Assembly: GCA_024138025.1 (NCBI GenBank)
Contig: JAMXBD010000722.1
Coordinates: 372,001-436,000 of the forward strand
Length of the DNA: 64,000 nt
Source of the DNA: Combretum micranthum
Taxonomy: Eukaryota; Streptophyta; Magnoliopsida; Myrtales; Combretaceae
Direction: 5' to 3'
Under the pieces are notes generated by a model. It did no database searches and was not told the DNA's origin. It saw only the letters and a list, made by a program, of their open reading frames with translations. Positions 23,301-33,914 of the stretch are shown in pieces. The first letter of the stretch is position 1. Each line of letters opens with the position of its first letter. A program made the translations under genes and the position numbers.

Positions 23301-24001
23301 GTCGGATCGATCGCTTTGGGTAAGGAAAGCCCGGGGACTAGTAGTACGGTTCGTTGGAACCCCAAAACGCGCGCAACTTTCAGGAGGTCGTTCGGGACCC
23401 AGTTCAAAGCATTCCCTAACCTCCGATGGAGGGGTAAATCCATCAAACATACGAAACCGGATAGTCGTATGTAATGTTTGATCATATGGTTGTTGCATTC
23501 ATATGCTTGATTAATAAACTTGGTTGATTGTTTGTTATGAGTACTTTTGCGTAAGGAATATCTCACTAAGCTAGTAATGCTTATACTCCTATAGACTTTT
23601 GACTTTGCTGGATTATCTTTTTGCACCCGAGACCATCTTGGCCACCCGGGTAGAATCTTTAGTTTGAGAAGCTTTTGGAGGAATTTTATATTGAAGTCTT
23701 AGAATAGATTTCTTCTAAAATCTTCTAGCTTTTGTTAGCAAGACTTTGTTGTTATGAAATTATCGGGGGAATGCCCCTTAGAAGTTGTAAGACTTTCTAT
23801 TTCTATGAAATATATATTAAGTGTTATGTTGCATGTTCCGCTGCCAATATCTTAAAATGCATTACTCCACCGGTCTCCCTTTGTTGTGAATGTACGCCTT
23901 GTACCGATATGGAAGCTTTCGAGTGACTGAGGTAGTCATTCTTAAGTTTTAATATTGCGTAAGCGGGCTGTCACGTTTAGGGTACCTGCCGGGGCGTGAC
24001 A
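20396..24001 (+). repeat. E1 3' LTR
   Basis: 3606 bases, matching the 5' LTR along its whole length. TATA box 21029-21036, donor-like GT at 21208-21209. Differences from the 5' LTR that I noticed are mostly single-base indels in homopolymers plus scattered substitutions. Ends GGGGCGTGACA, followed by TAGTT. Confidence 0.97.
23425..23472 (+). other. LTR stem-loops I and II, E1 3' LTR
   Basis: Stem I GATGGA (23425-23430) with TCCATC (23439-23444). Stem II ACATACGA (23447-23454) with TCGTATGT (23465-23472), perfect. Confidence 0.8.
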
Positions 24002-24283
24002 TAGTTAGTAATAGAGTAGTAGCTTACAAACATTGAGCTACTACGTACTATGATAAAAAAGTCAAGCATAAATTTTTCCTGCTAAGTGACTTGGTTTGCA
24101 AAAAGTTAAAAGGCTTAAGGAAGCCCGAGGGAAACTTGCCCCCAGTTTGAAGGACTCGGTTAGAGTAAAAGAAGCCCTGGGGAATAAAGCATATAAGCTA
24201 GAAACATTAGAAGGTGAGCTCATCCCCTGAACCTAGAACATAGACAACTTGACTAACTTATTTCCATCACATATATATAGGGC
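24002..24283 (+). pseudogene. Tat-lineage integrase C-terminus (resumes after E1)
   Basis: The last part of the Tat pol, directly after the right E1 duplication. It reads as a run like YYDKKVKHKFFLLSDLV, then a linker and a KLETLEGE-like block near 24195-24215, with stops and frame changes. This is the usual end of Tat integrases, where a short beta-rich domain precedes the 3' non-coding region. Confidence 0.75.
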
Positions 24284-24299
24284 AAAAAAAAAAAAAAAA
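24284..24299 (+). repeat. A16 tract
   Basis: Sixteen A immediately after the Tat coding relic. It may be a simple expansion; there is no other sign of a retrocopy. Confidence 0.9.
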
Positions 24300-24449
24300 C
24301 AATCTTGTAAACCTACGGAAAAATCATGAATAAAATGAAGGTTTTATGTTCTTTTTCTCACTCCTCCTTTGAAGAAAAATCATCGAAGAGAGAGTTAAGA
24401 TTAGCAAGGGCTTCGGGGATTGAAAGAACTCCGCTCTTTCTTGCTAAAG
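24300..24449. other. Tat 3' non-coding region before the array
   Basis: No reading frame or repeat recognised. It links the A tract to the tandem array. Confidence 0.35.
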
Positions 24450-24880
24450 AGCTCTGGTAAGCTCCTTTTAAGAGTAACTCCCATGAAGAGCTCGTGTAAC
24501 TCTCTCTAAAGATAACTCACATGAAGAGCTAAGGTGACTCCCTCTTAAGGGTAACTCCTACGAATAGCACAAGTAAGATCCTCTTAAGGGCAACTCCCAT
24601 AAAGAGCTTAGGTAACTCCATCTTAACGACAACTCTTGTAAAGAGCTTAGGTAACCCCCTCTTAAGGGCAACTCTCATGAAGAACTCGGGTAACTCACTA
24701 TCAAGGGTAACCCCATATAGAGCTCTGTAACTCCCTCCCAAGAGTAACTCCCACTAAGAGTTTGGTTAACTTGCTCTTAATGGTAACTCCTACCAAGAGC
24801 TTACACAACTCCCTCTTAAGGGTAAATCACTTTAGGAGCATGGGTAACCCCCACCAAGAGCTCGCACAACTCCCAACGCC
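24450..24880. repeat. Tandem array, unit about 39 bases
   Basis: Ten or eleven diverged copies of a unit built on AACTCCCTCTTAAGGG and an AAGAGCT core. Period 37-40 bases. It lies in the 3' non-coding region of the Tat relic. Such arrays are known there in Tat/Ogre elements and can seed satellites. Confidence 0.9.
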
Positions 24881-25148
24881 ACATATACAACAAACGATTG
24901 GCTTAAATCTATAATTTCACTATCTATGTACTATCTAAAAGGCAAGTGCAAACCATGTAACAATGTGAGAAAAAATCTTAAGCAAGTAGAAAAACGAGAT
25001 TCATTAACTTAGACAAAATCATTATACTTTTTTTTTTCTGGTATCACTACCAAGTTAGTTTTTTATTGTCATCCTGGTTAAAAGCTTACAAAGTGAATAT
25101 CCACAAGTCTGAAAATCCCACAAGTGTATGCAGGCTTCAAGCTGAAAA
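24881..25148. other. Unassigned, between Tat array and L3
   Basis: AT-rich, no frame or repeat recognised. It ends GAAAA before L3. Confidence 0.4.
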
Positions 25149-26335
25149 TGTAAAACCCTAAATCTTTTTTCCATAACTCTTAGAAAATAATTTTAAAGCT
25201 GAAAACCAAGATCAAAACACTAAAACCAACCTAAGTTAAACACTAAACTCTAGAAACTCTAAATAAGATCAAATATGAATTTCATAAACTTAAAAGAACC
25301 TTCAAAAACAAAAATGGAAAATCCAATAATCCTTTGATTCAAAATCCAAATGCTAAAGAACTTATCTCTGACATGCAAAACAAGACAGTATGTCCAAATA
25401 ATGTTCAATAACCAAATAATACGAAATATTTTAGTCAAAATTCGACTAATTAAATGAAACTGCTTCTTAATATGCAAATCAAGATGACCTCATTGGATAT
25501 CAATTAATGTCAAAATTTTAAAACCCTAGATTCTTCTATGAATCTTAGAGTTAAAATTTAAAATTTAAAATTAATACTGAAAGTCAAACCGAGTCAACAA
25601 TTAAACCTTTAAGGATATTAACTCGATTAGACATTCCTGAGAACTATAAAATATTAAATAAATCATAAAAATAAAGTGAAAATTAGATTTTGAACAAAAA
25701 ATTTAATATAGCCATAAACACCTAAATTTCATAGTCTTACGAGTAAATCTTAAAGACGAAATTAAAATTAGAACCCTAAAAGTCAATTAGGCCAATAATA
25801 AGCCCTAGTGAGACTAGATCCAACAATTCCGCGCTCGAAATCCTAAAACAGTAAAAGTGAGATAGCCTTTGATTATGGACCAAAATAATTTGATACAACC
25901 TAAAAAGATCAGATTCACCAAAAATTCGATCGTTTTGGACTCGAACGAGATTAGTTTTTGAAAACAGGATCTTGGCATGTAAAACGATAAAAATATTCCA
26001 AAAATGTATCTAGACTTGTAATTAGATAAGAAATTGAAAAAAAAAATCAATTAGAAGATTTTACAGGTTCTAAAAATATCATATATAACTTTTCGACGCG
26101 TATTTTTATTACTACTGATATTTTATTTGTCTTATCTACTATTTATTACTATTCACTACTATTCATCTATCTCTACTTTGTCTTACCACCTATCTCTTAC
26201 AACCTATAAACATATTTCTTACATTTATATTTACAATATTACTTTTTACATAACCTCTCTTATACTTTACTTACTTTTTTTTACTAAAATTAATTTTTTA
26301 TCACATTTTCCCCCTCTCTCCCTTAAGTGCCAGCT

Positions 26336-26373
<38 letters not shown>

Positions 26374-29050
26374 ATCTATTTTATTTTCTTTTTCAATTAA
26401 TTTTATTCACACTAAATTCCACTATAAAACTCTATAAATACTCTCTTCCTCCTTCTCATTTTATACACTTTTCTCTCTACATAACAAAACTTTTGCAAAA
26501 TTTCTCCACAATCCTCTCTTCTTCCTATCCCAAAATGTGAGTCCCTTCTCCAATTCTTTGTGATTTCATAAAATTTTCTTTTCATCTATCTTCTATCTAT
26601 CATCTTCCATCATTATCTACCTTAGGTAAACACTTAAACCTTCTCTTTGGTTCATGAAAACATAACATGAACATCATGTATGTTTTGGTTTTATCATATC
26701 CCCATGAACTTATTCTAGGGAGTAAAATCAAAACAAAATTATGTTCATGTCTTGTTTTAATTTATGCCAAAATTTTTATGTTGTGTTGTATTCATGTTCC
26801 TAACATAACTTTTTATATGTTATTATGTATATATATGTACGTGTATATATATATATACATATATTAGAGCCTAAAGCTCACTAATCTAACACTATATTTA
26901 TTCTTTTATTTCATTGCTTATTTACTTTCATGCAAATAAATAAGATTAGTCAACTTTAAGTCTTACACTTGTCCTTAATCAAGTAAAAACAAAGGAGACT
27001 AGTCTATAATCTAAGTATTGGGGAGCCTTGATGAAGCTTAAGACTCCCAAAGTTATTTTATTGCTTTTCTTATTTTTTTTTCTTTTTATGAAACTTGTCT
27101 CTTTTTAAGTACTGGGAAGTCTTCATAACAAGCTAAGGCTTTCATATTTTTGTTCTTGTATTTACCTATTTGATTTTCTACTCATTTATTTTCTACATAA
27201 GTTATAATACTCTCATAACACGATTATTAAGTTCGTATTCATGCATGGACATAAAGTGATGTTGTTATCTTAGTAAAATTTTTAAAATAAGAATTATAAG
27301 ATATCTCCTTTTTCATGGAAATAAATTTAAATCATCAAAGGCAATGATTTTCAACACTTAAGAAGGATTTTTACTAAGATTTAGGACAATAGTTCTACTA
27401 CACTCTTTCCAAAACATTAAAATAAATGTATCATAAAATTTTAAAGTTGATAATTTTTTATTATGAAAAATATTATTAAAAACTTATCTATATGGCTTAT
27501 GCCAATATTTTGTTAAATTCTAAGAAACAAAAGAAATTTTTCCAAGATAAGCCTAAAAGCAACTCACTAGTTAAAATCCACTTAGAAATAAATTCGGTAT
27601 ATAACTTAAGGAACTAAGTTTTAAGAAGTAAATTCATTTTCTTTTTATGAAGTTAAGGAAATATAAATAATAGTTATAATAATTAGGCACCCACTTGTAA
27701 TAAACTAAAAATCTTAGTTTTCTTCCAACAACCCCTAAAGGTCCATATATTAAAAATTTATTAATTACGAAAGAGTTAGTATAAGAATAAAAATTTAGAA
27801 CAAGTCATTCACCTAAACTTTCTTATATACTAAAACTTAAAATATTTTAGAGATAATAAAACTTAGAATGATTTTCTTCATAACCATTTAAAGATTCATG
27901 TGATGGAAAATAATTAGTTAAAATAAGTTGAATATGAAAATGAAATATTCATGAACCTAAAGTAATATATAAATCATGACTTTTTTTTAATTATGTTTCA
28001 CATTTACAAAATCTAAAAATTAAAATTTTGTTTAAGAATCAAACTTAGGAAAATCTTTTTAAAAGGAGATACACTTAAAGTAAAACCATGACTTGTAAAG
28101 TAAATTATTCTTTTCAAATATAAGATCTTTGGGATTTCAAAACATATTGAACTATGATTTTTTTATTATTTTATTTTTGATAAGTTACATGTTTACAAAT
28201 AGAAAATTTTATCACAAGTCAAGAACATGATTTTTCATTAAACTCAACATTACTACTTTCTATAAAATATTATTTTGCAAAGTTTTGTTTGGAACTTTAT
28301 CACTAGGATCATGCATATAATATAAAATTATTTTCAAAGGTAGAAATATTTATATGTTTGATTACAAAATATCTAAGTGAAGAAAAACTTGGGAAAAATT
28401 TGCAATTTAAGGGCTGAAAATTTCGGGTCAGATTTGTACCGAACTATTTTAAGACTCAAGTGGATTTAAATGTTAAAAATAACCTTCTTTTCAAGTAAGT
28501 AGAAAACAATACCTAATTTGCAAAATTTCGAGTTAAAATGAGCAAATTATGGCCATTTTAAGTTGGAATTTCCCTTCATCCGAATTTCGACATAAATAAC
28601 AAGATAGAATTAAAAATTTTAAGTAGAACTTATATGAAATACTCATTTTAGGTATTTCTTTTTTCTAGTTGATGAGGTATATTAGAGTCATCTTCTTGAG
28701 GATTATTACAACTAAGAAAATTACAATATGGATGAGTGAGTTTTCCTCCTTAATTTCATTACCATGCTTGTGCTTATAAATAAATACACTAGATCTATAG
28801 GTGCAAGATAAAATGAACATGTATGGGGTTATAGGATTATATATAAATGATTCTATGTATATGTGACAAGGAATACTAAGCATATCGAAAATAATTAATG
28901 GTTATTTAAGAACATTATTAATATTATATGTTGCTAAGCGTGTATGATGCTTGTTTGATCACCCTCAAAGTATACTTTAATTACACTTGGCTTTGATATA
29001 AATTATATGGACATTCATTGCATCCCTCGAGTCACATAAGGAAGACTACT
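25149..29050 (+). mobile_element. LTR L3, diverged, cut at its 3' end by L4
   Basis: A forward LTR of the same superfamily, starting TGTAAAACCC. Landmarks align with E1: the CGATCG/ACTCG block near 25930, TATA at 26433-26440, donor-like AG|GTAAAC (GT 26626-26627), the AGCCTAAAGCTCACT block near 26867, and the TTAAAATGAGC...GGCCATTTTAA box near 28530-28565. It ends at 29050, roughly where the tandem cassette should begin, cut by L4. The first 600 bases hold what look like three successive LTR starts (25149, about 25506, about 25713). More diverged than any other copy here. Confidence 0.8.
26339..26371. repeat. (CT)n microsatellite in L3
   Basis: Sixteen CT units, upstream of the TATA box, where other copies carry the GGCCGGCGCC box and C-rich tract. 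Confidence 0.95.
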
Positions 29051-29647
29051 TGTAAACCTCCAAATTTTTGGAATCAGTTTAACTTAAAACCCTAATCTGG
29101 AAGTCAAGCAAAACCCTAAAAGTCATCAAAACCCTAGTTAAGACGCGATAGCTTAAGTCCGGCAATCCCGAAAAAGCAACTCGAAGAAAGTAAGTAAGAC
29201 TTTAGTATATAGAATAGTGCATAATTACCTAAGGAAGCTTAAAAAGATCAGATTAGTAAAACCGCAAATCGTCTTGAACTTGATCGAACACAGTTCTTGA
29301 AAAACGTGTCCCAGGGCTTAGAATAAAATATTTCAAATATACCGTTAGACTTGTAAAAATATAAGGATTTCAAAAATATCAGTTTTATAATTTTTCGGCA
29401 AGTAAAAATAACAGATATCGTAATTATACGTGTATTTTCTTACACCGGTATCTTATTAGTCATATCTACTTTACATTACACTATTCATTACTATTCTACA
29501 CTATTCTTTTATCTCTACTTTTTCTTACACCTACTCTTACAAACACCATAACCTATAACCTTTACTTTTTACCTTTCCCATAACTTTATTTTACATCTAC
29601 CTTACTTATTACTTCATTTAATCAACAAAAATATAAAAAAAACACAC
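29051..29647 (+). mobile_element. LTR fragment L4 (first 597 bases)
   Basis: Starts TGTAAACCTCC and follows L5 closely (AAATTTTTGGAATC block, CCGAT-like region, ACTATTC runs), then stops at 29647 where L5 starts. It contains only sequence upstream of the TATA box. The rest of L4 is not seen in the window. Confidence 0.8.
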
Positions 29648-30601
29648 CGTAAACCCCAAAATTTTTGGAATCGGTTTAGTATAAAACCATAAACTGGAGG
29701 TCAATCAGAACCCTAAAAGTCAACAAAATCCTAGTTTACCGTAACCAATTAAATCTGGCATTGACGTTTTCCTTGGCCCTGAAAAATGAAGTGGGGATAA
29801 TTAGCTAGAATAGTTCGTAATAACCATAGGTTATATAAAAATATTATTTTTACGAATTTCGGGTGTCCTTCGAACCCGATCGGATACAGTTCTCAAAAAA
29901 CATGTCTGGGAGCTCGGAATAGTAAAAATATTCTGAATACACCGTTAGACTCGTAAAAATATAAGTTTTCCAAAAATATCAGTTTCTTAATTTTTCGGTA
30001 AGTAAAAATAACAGATATAGCTATTATACGCGATTTTCTTACTACAGTACTTTATTAGTCATATCTACTTTACATTACACTATTCATTACTATTCTACAC
30101 TATTTTTTTATCTCTACTTTTTCTTACACTTATTCTTACACACTACATAACCTATAATCCTTACTTTTTACCTTTCCCATAACTTTATTTCACATCTACC
30201 TTACACATTACATCTTTCATTTAACAAAAGTAAAAAAAATAAATCACTCCCCCTCTATTCCCTTCATGGCCGGCGCCCTTATGCCCCCCTCTCACTCAAT
30301 TTTGTTTCAATTTTTCTTTATTTTAATCACATAAAAATCACTCCACATTTTTCTATAAATACCCCCCTCCTCTTTTACTTCTTTCACACATTCACTACCC
30401 ACAAATTCTTACAAAAACTCTTCCAAAATCTCCTCTCAAAACTCTCTCAAAATAATTCCACAACCATTTCTACCAACAAGCCAAAACCCATAACCACATA
30501 ACCATACCAAAGTCTTCTTTAGGTAACCACTTCATATTTCTTTCTTCTTCTTCATGTCATGTAACTTTACATGACCATAGTGTGAGTTTCCAAAGACTAC
30601 A
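29648..30601 (+). mobile_element. LTR L5, first part
   Basis: Starts CGTAAACCCC (TG changed to CG). GGCCGGCGCC box at about 30268-30278, TATA 30354-30361, ATG-free leader, donor-like AG|GTAACC (GT 30523-30524). Interrupted at 30601 by L6; continues at 33915. Confidence 0.88.
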
Positions 30602-31136
30602 TGTCACGCCCCGATGGGTACCCTAAACGTGGCAGTCCGCCACATATAATATCAAGGCTTAGGAATGGCTACCTTAGTCATGCAAAGCCTTAGTATTATA
30701 TGTAAGGCATCTAACACGGTAATAGGAGACGCTTTTGGGAAGCATAGTTTAAGCAAGTAAAAATAAACATACAAGAATTCAGAAATAAAATCATATCATA
30801 AATATCTAAAGGTCTGATACATAATTTCTTAGGGGCATTCTCCCGCTGAATCCAAGGATCGAGATAAACTTCCTAACTTCTAAAATTAAAGATTTCAAAG
30901 GAATTCTAATCTAAGTCTTCGAGTAGATTTCCTCCAAAAGCTTTAACATCAAAACGTATTCGAATACGGGATGGCTTCAAGCTCAAAAATAGGTGTTCCT
31001 GAGAATACAGATATCTATAGGGGTATAAGCTTATGGGCTTAGTGAGTAAATCCCAAAAATTCATACTCGAAGAAGATTAACAATCAAGTTTATTATTCAA
31101 GCATATGAAATGCAACAACCACGTGAGCATACAAGA

Positions 31137-31186
31137 CATATGACTTTCCGGGAATCATATGTTGAATGAATTTACGCCCTTCATTC
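31137..31186 (-). other. LTR stem-loops I and II, copy L6
   Basis: Stem I GAATGAA (31164-31170) with TTCATTC (31180-31186): both arms differ from the common GAATGGA/TCCATTC, a compensatory pair. Stem II CATATGA (31137-31143) with TCATATG (31155-31161). Confidence 0.82.
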
Positions 31187-31229
31187 GGGGTTGAGGATTC
31201 AGGCCAATTACAGCCACAACTTTTAAAAA

Positions 31230-31370
31230 CACTTTTATAGATCTTACCGGCTCCTATACGCTATCAAAAACTTGTAGTTTATTACAGGCTCCTATTAGCC
31301 ACCACTTTTGTAGTTCTTACCGGCACCTACTTGCCACTTACATGATATACCGGTTCTGTCTACCACCACT
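31230..31370 (-). repeat. LTR tandem-repeat cassette, L6
   Basis: About three degenerate copies of a ~42-base unit with ACCGGCTCCTA and GCCA. L9 has a related array (about 44940-45030). Confidence 0.6.
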
Positions 31371-33914
31371 ATTATACACTTGTCCCACCAATTGTATAGT
31401 ATTGAATGTAATGTGACTCAACATATGAAGTGCATGAATCATTTCTTTAGTTAAGGTCTAGTTAATTACGTTTAAATTCCTTCAAGTGATCAATCAATTT
31501 CAAACACTTCAAGATACTAATTCACATACAACTTTATTACCAACAATCCGAATTTCGATATTCTTAGTATTCTTTCAACATATTATCATACACTTTCTTT
31601 TTATTTTTCTTAAATTCTAGTGCAACTAATTTTACAAGCACAATCAAGAGTATGAGAAAAATCAACGGGAAGTAACTCACTCGGCCATTGTGACACCTTT
31701 CTTGATTTGGATGGGTCGTTCGGAAATTCCTCTTAATCGTAGTAATCCTCGGGATACGAACACTCCTCCTCGGGATTATCTAATCAAGAAGAATACCCAA
31801 AATGAGTATTTCATGAAATTCTTCTTCTTGAAAATTCTAAACTTTACTTAAAATCGTAGAAAAATCGTATAAGGGGAAATTCCAACTTAAAATGGCCATA
31901 ACCTGCTCATTTTAACTCGGAATTTCGCATATAATATGTCGTTTTCTACCTATTCGAAAAGATCTATGCATTTCTAAGCTTATTTTTATAAAACTAAGTC
32001 GTTTCGGTTCCATAAAGATAGCGACCAGATTTGCCACGAATTTGTAACCACTTGTTTTCTTCTTTATAAACAAAGCTCTTTTGAAAAGATAAATGTTTCA
32101 ATTATTTTTGTAAACTTTTTGAAATATATACATATTTGTAATGACTCATAACATATGTATGAAGTAAATGAAATTGTCTCAACTTGTAAAATTAAGGTTT
32201 TGAAAGTCTTTTGAACTTGAGATTATATGGAATATTTATTTTACTTTTGAAAGCTCTTGAGTTATTGAGATGAATACTTAATCTCTTTTTGAAACTTCTT
32301 TAAATTCCTAAGGTGTGTTTTCATTTTTCAAAACTTGGATTCAAAAGTAGTAAAATGATATTTTTATTTCTTGTAATGATTTTCAAAAGAACTTCTACTT
32401 CTTGATAAAAGATGAGTTTTTATAAAAACCTTTGTTTATGTAAGAATAATTATTTCCATGTATTGTTCATGGGTTTTTAAGAAATCCATTTTCTATATTT
32501 ATTTAGGAAAGTACCTTTAGTCTTAAGAAAATACTTCTTCATTTATCTGTTGAGACAAAAACATTATGTTCATGCATAAATATGAATAATAAACTATAGA
32601 AATATAAAGGAACATGATAATTTGAAAGCTTAAGTAAGTAATAGAATAAATCAAGTATTGGGACCTTAGCTTCTTCAAGGTGCCCCGGGACTAAGAAAAG
32701 ACTAGTCCCGAAAAGAAAAGGAATTTTTTTGACTTGATGAGGACAAGTCTAAGACTAGAATGACTAGTCTTAAAATCAACTTAAAATTAAATAAATTGCA
32801 TTGGAATAAAATTGCATGAAAGGTAAATAAATTGCAAGGCTATGAGCTTATATGCTCTAAATAGTATATATAGCTATAAAGATATATTAGATAGTAATAA
32901 ATATAAAGGATTTATAGAGAAACATAAAGGAACATAATAGAAACATAAATGATCATGGAGGAATTTTGATTATGAACAAAAACAAAGCATGAACCTAATG
33001 TTGCTTTCTTAACCTTCATGGTTTTAGAAAACACACACTAAGCTCATACTAAGTAAATGAACATGAAGAAATCTTGAGAAATTTCTTACCTAAATAAGCT
33101 AAACTTAAGAGGACTTCTTGTAAGAACTCTTGAGAGAATTTGAGAGAGAATTTGAGAGAGTAACTTTAGAGAAGAAGAGGTGTGAAAGAAGTGAAGGTAT
33201 GAGGGGGTATTTATAGGAAAATGTGGGAGATAATTTGTGTAAATTAATTAAATGAAAACAAAATTGATGGATGCATGCATGAGGGGTGGCCGGCGCTAAT
33301 TTAGAGCATGGGGAAGACCAAAAATTGATTTCTTTGTCTTTTGATTAATTAAAGTAAGAGATGAAAGATGTGAAGTTGTTTTGAATATGAAAAAGTGTAA
33401 GAGATAGGTGTAAGGTTTGTAAGAATAGGTTGTAAGAAAAAGTAGAGATAGGTGAATAGTGTAGAATAGTAGAAAATAGTGTAATGTAAAAGTAGACATG
33501 ACAATTAAATACCGGTAGTAAGAAAGTACGCATATAAAAGCGATATCTGATATTTTTAGTTATCGAAAAATTAAGAAATTGATATTTTTGGAAATCTTGT
33601 ATTTTTACGAGTCTAACGGTATATTCGGAATATTTTTCCTATTCCGGGCTTCCGGACACGTCTTTCAAGAATCATGTCCGATCGGGTTCAAAGGACACTC
33701 GAAATTCTTCAATCTGATATTTTTGTAAAACCTATAGCGATTACGAACTATTACAACTAATTTTTCCAACTTCGTTTTCTAGGGCTTGAGAAAACGGCAA
33801 TGCCGGAGTTTAAACGGTTACGGTAAACTAGGGTTTTGTTTGACTTAAGAATCCTTTTGACTTCTGATTAGGGTTTAAATTGTAATTCGAATCCAAAATT
33901 TTCGGGGATTTACA

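Larger units (their letters stand above)
11072..24001 (+). mobile_element. Full-length LTR retrotransposon E1 (Tekay/Del-like chromovirus)
   Basis: A complete element of 12,930 bases with two near-identical LTRs (11072-14670 and 20396-24001), the perfect target duplication TAGTT (11067-11071 and 24002-24006), an initiator-tRNA-Met primer site and a purine-rich tract. Domain order is gag, protease, RT, RNase H, integrase with GPF motif, chromodomain-like end. That order, the Del-type motifs and the chromodomain region place it with chromoviruses, most like Tekay/Del. It sits in the integrase C-terminus of the older Tat relic. Coding is interrupted by several frameshifts, so this copy cannot be autonomous as written. 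The first ~60 aligned LTR bases differ by one substitution and one single-A indel. Confidence 0.97.
30602..33914 (-). mobile_element. Solo LTR L6
   Basis: A reversed LTR of 3313 bases, TGTCACGCCCC to GGGATTTACA, with target duplication CTACA at 30597-30601 and 33915-33919, inserted in the leader of L5. Minus-strand landmarks: TATA (complement 33208-33215), donor-like AG|GTAAGA (complement 33088-33089), GGCCGGCGC box (33287-33297), tandem cassette, stem-loops I and II. Confidence 0.96.

Noticed and set aside
24284..24299. Poly(A) tail of a processed pseudogene or LINE
   Set aside because: No target duplication or LINE coding is next to it; the flanks are continuous Tat sequence.
24450..24880. 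CRISPR-like array
   Set aside because: The unit repeats head to tail without unique spacers; it is a minisatellite in a plant retroelement.
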